From CALVUJ01 sp045119835 (GTDB lineage Bacteria; Bacillota_I; Bacilli_A; RFN20; DUOF01), in the NCBI GenBank assembly GCA_045119835.1, contig JBGVED010000061.1, forward strand, positions 1 through 64,000: a stretch of DNA of 64,000 bases. Reading direction: 5' to 3'. The position numbers and the translations under genes were made by a program. The notes beneath the pieces were generated by a model that did no database searches, was not told the origin of the DNA, and was given only the letters and a program-made list of their open reading frames with translations. Below are positions 17,238-25,757 of this stretch, piece by piece. How positions within the stretch are numbered: the stretch's first letter is position 1; every line of letters starts with the position of its first letter.

Positions 17238-18977
17238 ATGTATAGAAGTAAAACAAATGGTGAATTAAGAATTAGTAATGTAGGAGAATTAGTAACACTT
17301 GCAGGTTGGGTTGCTAAAAAAAGAAATTTTGGTAATTTAGTATTTATTGATTTAAGAGATAGATATGGTATTACTCAATTAGTTTTTAGTAATGAATTTG
17401 GAGAAACTTTGAGTAATATTCGTAATGAGTATGTAATTCAAGTTAAGGGAAAAGTAGTAGAAAGAGAATCTAAGAACCCAAATTTAGCTACTGGAGATAT
17501 CGAAATTGAAGTTAGTGAAGTTAAGGTTGTTAGTGAAGCAAAACTACCTCCTTTTATAATTGCAGATGAAACAGATGCATTAGAGGATACTAGACTTAAA
17601 TATCGTTATTTGGATTTAAGAAGACCTGTTATTCAAAATGAATTAATGATTAGACATAAAGTATGTATGGAAACTAGAAAATTTTTAGATGAAGTTGGTT
17701 TTGTTGAAGTTGAAACACCAATTTTATGTAAGTCTACGCCAGAGGGCGCTAGAGACTATCTAGTTCCTAGTAGAGTTAATAAAGGTAAATTTTATGCTTT
17801 ACCTCAATCTCCTCAATTATTTAAACAACTACTTATGGTTGGAGGGATGGATAAGTATTTCCAAATTGCTAAATGTTTTAGAGATGAAGATTTAAGAGCA
17901 GATCGTCAACCTGAGTTTACTCAAATTGATATTGAGATGAGCTTTGTAGAAGAAAATGATGTAATGTCTTTAGCAGAATCATTAGTAGCGAGAATATTTA
18001 AAAATATTAAAAATGTAGAGGTTAAATTACCTTTAATGCGTATGAAATATGATGATGCTATTAACGATTATGGTAGTGATAAACCGGATTTAAGATTTGA
18101 AATGAAGATTAATGAAGTTAGCGATATATTTAAAAACACTACATTTACTGTGTTTAGCAATGTTTTAAATAATGGTGGTTTAATAAACTGTTTAGTAGTT
18201 AAGGGTGTTGCTAGTAAATATTCTAGAAAAGATTTAGATAAGTTAACTGAGTATGTTAAAACATATAGAGCGAGTGGGTTAGCAACTCTTAAGATTGGCG
18301 AAGAGTTAAGTGGTAGTATTTCTAAAGTTTTGAGTGAAGAAGAGGTTAATGCTTTAAAAGCTAAGTTAGGTTTAGAAAATGAAGATTTGGTTTTATTTGT
18401 AGCAGATAAGAAAAATGTTGTTAAAACTAGTTTAGGTGCATTAAGATGTAAACTGGCTAGAGATTTAGGCTTAATCAAAGAAAATGATTATAAGATGCTT
18501 TGGGTAACAGATTTCCCTACATTTGAGTATAGTGAAGAAGAAAAGAGATATGTTTCTTGCCATCATCCATTTACTAGTCCTAAAGATGGTGATGAAGAAA
18601 AATTGTTGAATGATCAAGCTAATTGTTACTCTAAGGCTTATGATATTGTTATTAATGGATATGAAGCTGGTGGTGGTTCTATTAGAATTCACGATCAAAA
18701 AATTCAAGAAACAGTATTTAAAGCTTTAGAATTAAGTGAAGAAGATATTAATAATAAATTTGGTTTCTTTGTTGAAGCTCTTAAGTATGGTACTCCTCCT
18801 CACGGTGGGTTAGCGTTTGGGTTAGATAGACTTGTAATGCTTTTAACTAATACAGATAACATTAGAGATGTTATTGCCTTCCCTAAAAATGCAAGTGCTG
18901 TTTGTCCAATGAGCGAAGCGCCAAATGTTGTAGGAGAACGTCAATTAAAAGAATTACATATTAATATTGAAAAGTAG
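17238..18977 (+). CDS. aspS: Aspartate--tRNA ligase
   Basis: A class II synthetase of 579 residues in the bacterial arrangement: an N-terminal OB-fold anticodon domain (residues 1-105, with GWVAKKRNFGNLVFIDLRDR), the catalytic core, and an inserted GAD domain (about 270-410). Motif 1 follows HKVCMETRKFLDE; motif 2 is CFRDEDLRADRQPEFTQID; motif 3 is GLAFGLDRLVML. The Asp-binding loop QSPQLFKQLLM is intact. It charges tRNA(Asp), possibly also tRNA(Asn) if no AsnRS exists, which cannot be seen here. The ribosome site is AAGGGGG. It is co-transcribed with the HisRS-like gene under the T-box, whose GAC specifier matches this enzyme. Confidence 0.96.
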   Translation: MYRSKTNGELRISNVGELVTLAGWVAKKRNFGNLVFIDLRDRYGITQLVFSNEFGETLSNIRNEYVIQVKGKVVERESKNPNLATGDIEIEVSEVKVVSEAKLPPFIIADETDALEDTRLKYRYLDLRRPVIQNELMIRHKVCMETRKFLDEVGFVEVETPILCKSTPEGARDYLVPSRVNKGKFYALPQSPQLFKQLLMVGGMDKYFQIAKCFRDEDLRADRQPEFTQIDIEMSFVEENDVMSLAESLVARIFKNIKNVEVKLPLMRMKYDDAINDYGSDKPDLRFEMKINEVSDIFKNTTFTVFSNVLNNGGLINCLVVKGVASKYSRKDLDKLTEYVKTYRASGLATLKIGEELSGSISKVLSEEEVNALKAKLGLENEDLVLFVADKKNVVKTSLGALRCKLARDLGLIKENDYKMLWVTDFPTFEYSEEEKRYVSCHHPFTSPKDGDEEKLLNDQANCYSKAYDIVINGYEAGGGSIRIHDQKIQETVFKALELSEEDINNKFGFFVEALKYGTPPHGGLAFGLDRLVMLLTNTDNIRDVIAFPKNASAVCPMSEAPNVVGERQLKELHINIEK

Positions 18978-19047
18978 TTTTCTACATAATTTAAAAAATT
19001 TTTAATAAATATATTTAATAATTTTTATAAATTTAGTACTATATAAT

Positions 19048-19232
19048 CAAGTTAAGGAGGAACACTTATCGCAAGACATTCACGTAAAGTGATGTAACAT
19101 CTATATGTGTTGAATACTAACTAGTCTTAGGATCCTAATTATAGATGTGAAATCTAAGGAAACTATTTAACTGAGGATAGTCAAACGTCTCTTAACTTGT
19201 AAAAAGGTTCAATTGAAAGATTGAACTTTTTT
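19048..19232 (+). ncRNA. Structured small RNA, copy A (independent unit with terminator)
   Basis: A non-coding stretch downstream of aspS that closely matches 51842-52025 on the other strand. The ends pair (CAAGTTAAG at 19048-19056 with CTTAACTTG at 19191-19199). Inside are a TCAC/GTGA hairpin (about 19077-19096), a long stem ACATCTATA/TATAGATGT enclosing a conserved loop with TTAGGATCCTAA, and an ACTAT/ATAGT hairpin. An intrinsic terminator (GTTCAAT/ATTGAAC plus T-run, 19201-19232) ends it. TACTAT/TATAAT boxes lie just upstream. Differences between the two copies preserve pairing, so the RNA structure is under selection. Candidate classes are the raiA motif or a 6S-type RNA (Bacillus 6S-1 also lies downstream of aspS), but the branched fold does not look like 6S. 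The class is unresolved. Confidence 0.75.
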
Positions 19233-19289
19233 AATGCCATGGAATCATTAATATATATGAAGTTACATACATTTATATTGGGTGATTTT

Positions 19290-19505
19290 ATGTTTTGTTT
19301 TAATGATAAATTATTAAAAGTTGGTAATTTTGTGAAAATACTTTTGCTTAGCGAAGAAGAGATTTCTTTTGATTTTAAAAGATATATTCTTACAGTAAGC
19401 GGAGATAAACTTGTAATGCCTTATTTAGAGGATGGCGAGGTTGGAATCAAGGGGATTATAAAAAGTATTAATATTAAGTATAAGATGGTGAAAGATAATG
19501 TTTAG
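19290..19505 (+). CDS. yqfC: YqfC-like sporulation protein
   Basis: This is a short protein of 71 residues. The C-terminal two thirds follow the YqfC (DUF1429-type) pattern: a hydrophobic opening, then EEISFDFKRYILTVSGDKL and GEVGIKGIIKSI, matching the family's alternating beta strands. The start is the ATG at 19290 after GGGTGA; earlier in-frame starts lie inside the terminator of the upstream RNA. The last bases overlap yqfD, as in Bacillus, where yqfC and yqfD form a pair expressed in the mother cell during sporulation. Sequence similarity is weak; the pairing with yqfD and the following ybeY-era block carry most of the evidence. Confidence 0.75.
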   Translation: MFCFNDKLLKVGNFVKILLLSEEEISFDFKRYILTVSGDKLVMPYLEDGEVGIKGIIKSINIKYKMVKDNV

Positions 19506-20424
19506 TAGGAATTTAGACTATTGGAATATTGTTTTTTATGATGGGATAACTTTGCTTAATAAACTTAATTTTTATTGTGTTAATGTATTTAATTTTAAAA
19601 AAATAGGTGATTATAAATATAGTTTTGAAGCCGATAGGAAATATAGAAAAACTATAAAAAGTAATTTTAAAGATTGCAAGATTGTTTCTAGAAAAGGACT
19701 TTTTAATTATTTAGAGGTTATGTTAAGTAAGGTTACTTTTATTTGTGTAGTAGTTGCTTTTTTGTTTATGCATAATGTTTCAAAAAGGATTTGGCGTATT
19801 GAAATAAATGGTGATTATAAGCAAATTGAGAGTGTTTTGTTAGATGAATTAAGAAATCATAATTTAGTTGTTAGTAAGTATTATCCTAGTGATAATAAGC
19901 TAAAAAAAATTGAAAATGATATTTCTTTGTATTTATCAAAAGATATAGAGTTTATAGAAATTAGGAGGAAGGGGGCAATTATTTTTCTTAGATATCAAAA
20001 GAGGAGAATTTCCCCTCCACTTCCAGAGAAGAAATCTAATTTGTATGCGACAAAAGATGGTTTGGTAAAATATTTTGATGTTGCAAGTGGGGTTAAACAG
20101 GTTAAGGAAAATGATTATGTTAGAAAAGGGGATTTGCTTATTAGTGAGGTTGTAGAGACAAGTGGTGGGGATTTGATTAATGTAGGGACTTTAGGAAGTG
20201 TATATGCGAATACTTTTTATGTTATTGATGTTAGTTTGGATCACGATTGTCAAGATGAAGCAACTGTTTTTTCTAAAATGTTGGATAAAGCTAAAGTTAA
20301 GATATCAACTTATTTGTCAAGAGGAGAAAAAATAGAAATTGAGAGGGTGTTAAAGTATTTTGTTGATGAAAAAAAAGGAGAGATGAAAGTTTACTATATG
20401 CTTTTAGAGGATATTACCATTTAG
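19498..20424 (+). CDS. yqfD: Sporulation protein YqfD
   Basis: At 308 residues it is shorter than Bacillus YqfD (about 390). It has a soluble N-terminal part, one membrane helix around residues 75-93 (VTFICVVVAFLFMHNVS), then the YqfD hallmark RIWRIEINGD, a region with EFIEIRRKGAIIFL, and a hammerhead/lipoyl-like segment with NLYATKDGLV and VKENDYVRKGDLLI. In Bacillus, YqfD/SpoIVEA-type proteins act in spore envelope formation. The ATG overlaps the yqfC stop region by eight bases, so translation is coupled. The stop lies inside a hairpin terminator shared with the convergent Na/Pi transporter gene. The family call is firm; the exact function is not established. Confidence 0.85.
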   Translation: MFSRNLDYWNIVFYDGITLLNKLNFYCVNVFNFKKIGDYKYSFEADRKYRKTIKSNFKDCKIVSRKGLFNYLEVMLSKVTFICVVVAFLFMHNVSKRIWRIEINGDYKQIESVLLDELRNHNLVVSKYYPSDNKLKKIENDISLYLSKDIEFIEIRRKGAIIFLRYQKRRISPPLPEKKSNLYATKDGLVKYFDVASGVKQVKENDYVRKGDLLISEVVETSGGDLINVGTLGSVYANTFYVIDVSLDHDCQDEATVFSKMLDKAKVKISTYLSRGEKIEIERVLKYFVDEKKGEMKVYYMLLEDITI

Positions 20425-20444
20425 AGTAATATCTTTTTATTTTT
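20409..20444. terminator. Terminator spanning the yqfD and Na/Pi transporter stops
   Basis: GATATTAC (20410-20417) pairs with GTAATATC (20426-20433), followed by TTTTTATTTTT on the plus strand. Both convergent genes end within the hairpin. Confidence 0.8.
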
Positions 20445-21331
20445 GTTAAAAAAGGAAGAGTTATTAGAACACCAAGTAGATTGAAAGTGATGTTTGCTAT
20501 AGCGATGTTAATGGCAACGTTTAAGTTAAATAAATTTGTTATGAATGTTACTAAGCAGTTAAATGGATTAATGAATATAGAAAAGATTAAGACAGTTGCT
20601 ATATTGAAAAATAGGTTGAAATGTGCAAGTTTTTTTGAATCTTTAGTAGAATTAAATATTCCATAAAAAGAGTCAAATGTTGTTCCTATATTTGCTCCAA
20701 AAATGAACGGAATTGCTTGATATAAGGATATAAATCCAGACATTGCTAATATTTGCAAAATAGCAACAAAAACACTTGATGATTGGAGAATTAAAGTTAT
20801 GAGAGCTCCTACTATTATGCTTAAAATAAAGGATGAAGAAACACTTTGTATGTATGATAAAAAAATTTTTGAATCTTTAAAGTTGTTTGCTGCGATGGAT
20901 ATTAGAAACATGCTAAAAAATAAAAGACCTATTGTAAATATTAGTTTTCCAATTTTATAAAATTTAGTTTTCCAAACCATAAGAATTAATCCAAGTAGCA
21001 TTATGTAAGATGAGAGTTCTTCTATGTTTAATCCTACGATAAAAGATGTTATGGTTGTGGCAACATTGCTTCCTAGCATTATTCCTATGCTGTTATTAAA
21101 GGTTAATAGTTTTGCGTTTATTAAACTTATTGTTAGCGTTATTACAGCAGAACTGGATTGTATTAAAGCGGTTGAAAGGAAGCCGATTGTTAAACTTTTT
21201 GGGGTTGAAGAAGTTAAGGATAGGAGTTTTTGTTTTACTTTGGATAAAGATAATGAGATTAGGTTATTGCTTAAAGTGTTTATTGAATTAATAAAGAGGA
21301 TTATTCCTCCTAGTAGTAATGTTATAGTCAT
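20414..21331 (-). CDS. Na/Pi cotransporter family protein
   Basis: A membrane protein of about 305 residues with eight or so hydrophobic segments. It carries the duplicated QSSS signature of the Na/phosphate cotransporter family (PF02690): ALIQSSSAVITLT near residue 60 and LILQSSSVFVAIL near 185, each followed by a G-x-N-x-G-T/V-T motif (LGSNVATT and FGANIGTT). It lacks the C-terminal PhoU-like domain that many members have. It probably imports phosphate with sodium. The start is the ATG at 21331, behind GGTGA. It is inverted relative to the yqfD/ybeY block and sits in the interval where phoH is found in Bacillus, so it is likely an insertion. Confidence 0.87.
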   Translation of the reverse strand: MTITLLLGGIILFINSINTLSNNLISLSLSKVKQKLLSLTSSTPKSLTIGFLSTALIQSSSAVITLTISLINAKLLTFNNSIGIMLGSNVATTITSFIVGLNIEELSSYIMLLGLILMVWKTKFYKIGKLIFTIGLLFFSMFLISIAANNFKDSKIFLSYIQSVSSSFILSIIVGALITLILQSSSVFVAILQILAMSGFISLYQAIPFIFGANIGTTFDSFYGIFNSTKDSKKLAHFNLFFNIATVLIFSIFINPFNCLVTFITNLFNLNVAINIAIANITFNLLGVLITLPFLTKIKRYYSKW

Positions 21332-21408
21332 GTTTTTCACCAATAAATTATATTTTAAATTTTCTAAAATTATGTTTTTATCCGTATTGAATTATAGGGG
21401 TGAATAAG

Positions 21409-21771
21409 TTGTTTAATTTAAGGTTTATTTTTAGTGTTGGTAGTTGTGGCTTTTTTTGTTTAAGGAAGATTACAAAAAAAAGGATTAAGTGTCAGAGATA
21501 TATTTCATTAGATAATATAAAAAAGATTTTAAATGATATGTCCTATTCGTGTTATTGCATTAGGGTAAGGGATATAACTGCTATAAAGTATGAGTGCTTA
21601 AGTGTTTTAAAAAATAGAGATAATAGTTTTCATTATATTATTATTAAAGAGGTTATTAATGACAGAGTTTGTTATTATGACCCTTTGTTTGTTAACTTAA
21701 GAAAAGTTAAAATTTCTTCTTTTTTAAAGAAATGGACAGGTATTTGTTTGTTATATAAAAAGATAGGTTAA
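21409..21771 (+). CDS. Stand-alone C39-like cysteine peptidase domain
   Basis: A small protein of about 120 residues that follows the peptidase C39 pattern of bacteriocin-processing transporters without any transporter attached. It has GSCGFFCLRK (candidate catalytic Cys, usual G-D-C-G), then RYISLDNIKKILNDMSY, FHYIIIKEV (candidate His), CYYDP (candidate Asp) and WTGICLLYKK, which matches the domain's terminal strand. The Asp before the catalytic Cys is Ser here, and the usual oxyanion Gln is not obvious, so activity is uncertain. The start is probably TTG 21409 behind GGGGTG; a GTG at 21400 overlaps that site. It sits between the inverted transporter and ybeY. A pseudo-protease role is possible. 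Confidence 0.6.
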   Translation: MFNLRFIFSVGSCGFFCLRKITKKRIKCQRYISLDNIKKILNDMSYSCYCIRVRDITAIKYECLSVLKNRDNSFHYIIIKEVINDRVCYYDPLFVNLRKVKISSFLKKWTGICLLYKKIG

Positions 21772-21834
21772 TTTGTTAACTTTATAGCATTTACTTATAA
21801 AGTAAATGTGTTATAATGTTTAATGGTGATTTGT

Positions 21835-22314
21835 GTGAGGAATAATATTGAATTCATAGATTTAATGAATAATGAAATTTTAAAAGATTATGAAAAGACT
21901 TTTAAAAAGATTTTAAAAAGAGTAAAAAAGGAGATAGGTGTAAAAGGTAAGGTTGGCATGAGTATTACATTGTGTGATAATGCTTATATTAAAGAACTTA
22001 ATAAAACTTATCGTAATAAAGACATGGCTACGGATGTTTTATCTTTTGCTATAGAAGATGATGAAAGTGAAGAGTTGTTGGCTCAAATGAAAAAAGTTTC
22101 TTCTATTAGAGAATTAGGAGATATCGTTATAAGTTATGAGAGAGCTCAGGAACAAGCAAAAGATTATGGCCATAGTTTAAATAGAGAAATGTGTTTTTTG
22201 TTTACACATGGCGTCTTGCATCTTTTAGGTTATGATCATATTAATAAAAGTGATGAAGAAGAAATGTTTTCTCTTCAAAAGAAAATACTTGAACAATTGA
22301 AGATAAATAGATAG
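21835..22314 (+). CDS. ybeY: Endoribonuclease YbeY (rRNA maturation factor)
   Basis: A metalloprotein of about 159 residues that trims 16S rRNA and takes part in ribosome quality control. The zinc site HGVLHLLGYDH is intact near the C-terminus, preceded by the substrate-side motif KDMATDVLSFA and GDIVIS. Two starts are possible: the GTG at 21835 with GGTGA upstream (chosen), or the ATG at 21823, which lacks a ribosome site and lies only six bases after a TATAAT box (21812-21817). It heads the ybeY-cdd-era-recO run; the first downstream gene follows after 10 bases. In Bacillus phoH precedes and dgkA follows this gene; neither is here. Confidence 0.93.
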   Translation: MRNNIEFIDLMNNEILKDYEKTFKKILKRVKKEIGVKGKVGMSITLCDNAYIKELNKTYRNKDMATDVLSFAIEDDESEELLAQMKKVSSIRELGDIVISYERAQEQAKDYGHSLNREMCFLFTHGVLHLLGYDHINKSDEEEMFSLQKKILEQLKINR

Positions 22315-22324
22315 GGGGGGAACT

Positions 22325-22732
22325 ATGAAGAATCAAAAATTATTAATAAGGGAAGCAATTTTAGCAAAAGTTAATTCTTATTCTCCTTATTCTAATTTTA
22401 GAGTAGGAGCTGCAGCACTTCTTAAAGATGGAACTGTTATAAAAGGTACAAATATAGAAAATGCTAGTTATGGGTTGAGCAATTGTGCCGAGAGATCGTG
22501 CTTGTTTAGTGCTTACTCTCAAGGATATACTAAAGATGATATTGTTGGATTTGCTATTAGTAGTGATACAGATGACTTTGTTTATCCTTGTGGTGCTTGC
22601 AGGCAAGTTATGATTGAACTTTTAAATGAAACTGTTTCTGTTTTCTTAATTAATAATAAAGAAGAAGTTAAAGAGGTAAAAGTAAAAAGATTGATGCCTT
22701 TTGCATTTTCGGGGGATGATTTGAATGGATAA
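22325..22732 (+). CDS. cdd: Cytidine deaminase
   Basis: A 135-residue homotetramer-type cytidine deaminase that converts cytidine and deoxycytidine to (deoxy)uridine for pyrimidine salvage. The zinc site is complete: the catalytic NCAERSCLF (Cys and Glu near residue 55) and PCGACRQ (near residue 89). The start SPYSNFRVGAA region and NIENASYG are also typical. AGGGGGGAAC precedes the ATG. Its last eight bases overlap the start of era, so translation is coupled. This is the normal Bacillus position apart from the missing dgkA. Confidence 0.95.
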   Translation: MKNQKLLIREAILAKVNSYSPYSNFRVGAAALLKDGTVIKGTNIENASYGLSNCAERSCLFSAYSQGYTKDDIVGFAISSDTDDFVYPCGACRQVMIELLNETVSVFLINNKEEVKEVKVKRLMPFAFSGDDLNG

Positions 22733-23621
22733 TTTTAAGTCGGGGTTTATATCAATAATTGGTAGACCTAATGCAGGAAAATCTACTTTATTAAATAGTT
22801 TAGTTAAGCATAAAGTTGCTATTGTTAGTCCAAAGGCTCAAACTACTAGAAATAAGATTCAAGGCATATATAGTGATGATGATTGTCAAATTATATTTAT
22901 TGATACACCAGGTATTCATAAACCAAACAATAAACTTGGAGTTGAACTTAATAAAATGGCGTATTCTTCAACTAAAGATGTAGAGGGAACAATTTTAATT
23001 GTTGATGCTAGTAAGGATTTCTTAGATGGAGATAAATTTGTTTTAGAAGAAGTTAAAGGGTTAGATAATCCTGTTATACTTGTTTTAAATAAAATTGATT
23101 TGATTAGCAAAAGTAAACTTATTGAAGTGGTTGACTTTTGGAGTAAGCAACATGAATTTAAGGCAATAGTTCCAGTAAGTGCTCTTAATAGTGAGAATTT
23201 AGAGAATCTTTTAAAGGTTGTAAAAGAAATATTGCCTTTTGGACCTATGTATTACTCTAAAGAGAGCATAAGTTCTTATCCGGAGAGATTTATTGTTAGT
23301 GAGTTAATAAGGGAAAAAATTCTTTATTTGACTCAAGAGGAAGTTCCTCATAGTGTAGCGGTTGTTATTGAGTCGATGAAAAGAAAAAGAGATAATTTGT
23401 TTCATATACATGCAACTATTATTGTTGATAAGGATTCTAAAAAAGGAATTATTATTGGTAAGGGTGGCAAAATGTTGAAACAAATTGGTGTTGATGCTAG
23501 AAAAGATATTGAAGAATTACTGGGAATTAGAGTGATGTTGGAACTTTTTGTTAAAGTAGAAAAGGACTGGCGTGATTCAATGTATCTTTTAAAAGAGTAC
23601 GGCTACAAGGATAGTGATTAA
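22725..23621 (+). CDS. era: GTPase Era
   Basis: A GTPase of 298 residues that binds the 3' end of 16S rRNA during 30S assembly. G1 is GRPNAGKSTL (residues 13-22); the switch region holds AQTTRNKIQG; G3 is DTPG; G4 is NKID; and the C-terminal KH domain contains GIIIGKGGKMLKQIG. Length and domain order are standard. The gene overlaps cdd at its 5' end and is followed one base after its stop by recO, so cdd-era-recO is one translationally linked unit. Confidence 0.97.
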   Translation: MDNFKSGFISIIGRPNAGKSTLLNSLVKHKVAIVSPKAQTTRNKIQGIYSDDDCQIIFIDTPGIHKPNNKLGVELNKMAYSSTKDVEGTILIVDASKDFLDGDKFVLEEVKGLDNPVILVLNKIDLISKSKLIEVVDFWSKQHEFKAIVPVSALNSENLENLLKVVKEILPFGPMYYSKESISSYPERFIVSELIREKILYLTQEEVPHSVAVVIESMKRKRDNLFHIHATIIVDKDSKKGIIIGKGGKMLKQIGVDARKDIEELLGIRVMLELFVKVEKDWRDSMYLLKEYGYKDSD

Positions 23622-23622
23622 G

Positions 23623-24351
23623 ATGAAGGAAAGGTATACGGGGTACGTTTTAAATACTATTGATTATAAAGATAATGATAGTTTGGTTAATGTATTATGT
23701 CAAGATGGGTTAATTTGTCTTAGAGCTAGAGGAGTTAAAAAAATTAATTCAAAAAATGCCAGTAGCGTAATGAACTTTGCATATAGTGAGTTTGAAGTTA
23801 ATAGAAGTAGTAAAAGCGGATATTTAACATTGAATGAAGGTAAACTTATTAACTATCCTTCATTTATAAGTGATAATTTAGAATACATATCAATTATTAA
23901 TCTTGTTAGTGAAGGAATTGAACTTGTTGATGATAAAAAAGATAGTTTTGCTTGTTTTGTTGAGTGCTTAGATTCAATGAAAAGTAAAAAGGAAAGTGAA
24001 TTAATCTTGATAGCGTTTTTAAATTATTTCTTGCAAAAGCAGGGGTCTATGCTTAACGCAGATGAGTGTGTTAATTGCTCTTGTAAAGAAGGAATTGTTA
24101 AGTTTAGTTTTGAAAATGGCGGCTTTTTATGTAAAAAGTGTTGGAATTTAGCGAGTGATGATTTAAATTATTTGAAAAATATGCGAGTTCTTAGTAAAGT
24201 TAAATATAGCAATTTAGATAAAGTTGATATTGATAATATATATTCTTATAAATATATAAAAGAAGTTATTAATGTTATTGAATCTAAACTTGGAATTTAT
24301 TTTAAAAGTAAATCATTTTTATTAAAGGTTTTAAAAAGGGAGGAAATATAA
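23623..24351 (+). CDS. recO: DNA repair protein RecO
   Basis: A protein of 242 residues that loads RecA on SSB-coated DNA and anneals strands with RecR. The N-terminal OB fold is visible (GYVLNTIDYKDNDSLVNVL, LRARGVKK). A four-cysteine zinc cluster lies near residue 145-175 (CVNCSC and CKKCW). The ATG at 23623 is used because it directly follows the era stop; GTG 23614 would overlap era. The next gene, glyQS, starts one base past the recO stop. The gene order era-recO-glyQ(S) is the Bacillus order. Confidence 0.93.
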   Translation: MKERYTGYVLNTIDYKDNDSLVNVLCQDGLICLRARGVKKINSKNASSVMNFAYSEFEVNRSSKSGYLTLNEGKLINYPSFISDNLEYISIINLVSEGIELVDDKKDSFACFVECLDSMKSKKESELILIAFLNYFLQKQGSMLNADECVNCSCKEGIVKFSFENGGFLCKKCWNLASDDLNYLKNMRVLSKVKYSNLDKVDIDNIYSYKYIKEVINVIESKLGIYFKSKSFLLKVLKREEI

Positions 24352-24352
24352 A

Positions 24353-25726
24353 ATGAGTGAATTTAGTTTTGAAAAAATAGTAAGTCATGTAAGGACTAGT
24401 GGGTTTGTTTATCAGGGAAGTGAAATCTATAATGGTTTAGCTAATGCATGGGATTATGGGCCACTTGGTGTTGAACTTAAAAATAATATTAAAAGATTAT
24501 GGTGGAAGAAGTTCGTTCAAGAGAATCCTTATAATGTAGGACTTGATAGTGCGATTTTGATGAATCCTGAAGTATGGGTAGCAAGTGGACATTTAGCTAC
24601 ATTTGCAGATCCTTTGATGGATTGTAAACAATGTAAAACTAGACATCGTGCAGATAAACTTGTTGAAGAATTTGATCCTTCAATAAACGGAGGGGCAATG
24701 AGTGATGAAGAGTTAGAAGCATTTATTAAAGAGCATAATATTGCATGTCCTGAATGCGGTAGTCATAATTTTAGTGGAATCAGAAAATTTAATATGATGT
24801 TTAAAACATTCCAAGGTGTTCTTGAGGATAGTAAAAGTACTATTTATTTAAGACCAGAGACTGCTCAAGGTATATTTGTAAACTTTAAAAATGTTCAAAG
24901 AACAACTAGAAAGAAAGTGCCTTTTGGTATTGCTCAAATTGGTAAATCTTTTAGAAATGAAATTACGCCAGGTAACTTTATTTTTAGAACAAGAGAGTTT
25001 GAACAAATGGAACTTGAATTCTTCTGCAAACCTGGAGAAGATTTAAAGTGGTATGAATATTGGAAAGAATATTGCATGAACTTTGTTAGAAATTTGGGAA
25101 TAAAGGAAGAAAATTTAAGACTTAGAGAACATGCAAAAGAAGAATTGTGTTTCTATTCTAAAGGAACTAGTGATATTGAATATAAATTCCCATTCGGTTG
25201 GGGTGAATTATGGGGTATTGCAGATAGAACCGATTATGATTTAAGTCAACACGCTAAACATAGTGGTACTAATTTTGAATATATCGATCCAAGTGATAAC
25301 AGTCGTTATATTCCAAATTGTGTTGAACCAAGTTGTGGTGTTGAGCGTCTTACTTTAGTTACTTTATGTGAAGCATATGATGAAGAAGTTGTAAAAGAAG
25401 ATGATACTCGTATTGTTATGAGATTACATCCTTCTATTGCTCCATATAAAGCTTGTATTATGCCTTTAAGTAAACAATTAAATGAACAAGCGTTAGAGAT
25501 TTATTCTAATCTTAGTAAGAAATTTATGATTGAGTATGATGAGGCTGGTAGTATTGGTAAAAGATATCGTAGACAAGATGCTATTGGTACTCCTATGTGT
25601 ATTACAATTGATTTTGATACAGCAAATGATAATTGTGTAACTGTTAGAGACAGAGATACAATGGAACAAGTTAGAATTAAAATCGAAGATTTAGAAAAAT
25701 ATATTGAAGAAAAAGTAACTTTATAA
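24353..25726 (+). CDS. glyQS: Glycine--tRNA ligase (alpha2 type)
   Basis: A class II synthetase of 457 residues, the single-chain dimeric form rather than the two-gene tetramer. The start shows FVYQGSEIYNGLANAWDYGPLG, typical of this family. Motif 2 is QIGKSFRNEITPGNFIFRTREF; motif 3 lies in CVEPSCGVERL. A zinc-knuckle-like insert (DCKQCKTRH and CPECGSHNF) is present near residues 90-140, and the C-terminal anticodon domain ends the protein. It belongs to the era-recO run, with GGGAGG upstream, and has no T-box of its own in this window. Confidence 0.95.
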   Translation: MSEFSFEKIVSHVRTSGFVYQGSEIYNGLANAWDYGPLGVELKNNIKRLWWKKFVQENPYNVGLDSAILMNPEVWVASGHLATFADPLMDCKQCKTRHRADKLVEEFDPSINGGAMSDEELEAFIKEHNIACPECGSHNFSGIRKFNMMFKTFQGVLEDSKSTIYLRPETAQGIFVNFKNVQRTTRKKVPFGIAQIGKSFRNEITPGNFIFRTREFEQMELEFFCKPGEDLKWYEYWKEYCMNFVRNLGIKEENLRLREHAKEELCFYSKGTSDIEYKFPFGWGELWGIADRTDYDLSQHAKHSGTNFEYIDPSDNSRYIPNCVEPSCGVERLTLVTLCEAYDEEVVKEDDTRIVMRLHPSIAPYKACIMPLSKQLNEQALEIYSNLSKKFMIEYDEAGSIGKRYRRQDAIGTPMCITIDFDTANDNCVTVRDRDTMEQVRIKIEDLEKYIEEKVTL

Positions 25727-25757
25727 TATAGTTAAGACATTTTAAGGGGGTGAGGTT

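Noticed and set aside
18068..18478. Minus-strand frame inside aspS
   Set aside because: Antisense shadow of the conserved synthetase; no independent support.
19048..19232. Classical 6S RNA downstream of aspS
   Set aside because: The position matches Bacillus 6S-1, but the predicted fold has several branches and not a single long rod with a central bubble. Kept as an unresolved structured RNA.
19221..19289. Upstream extension of yqfC
   Set aside because: The extra codons start within the T-run of the RNA terminator. The ATG at 19290 has GGGTGA and fits the family start better.
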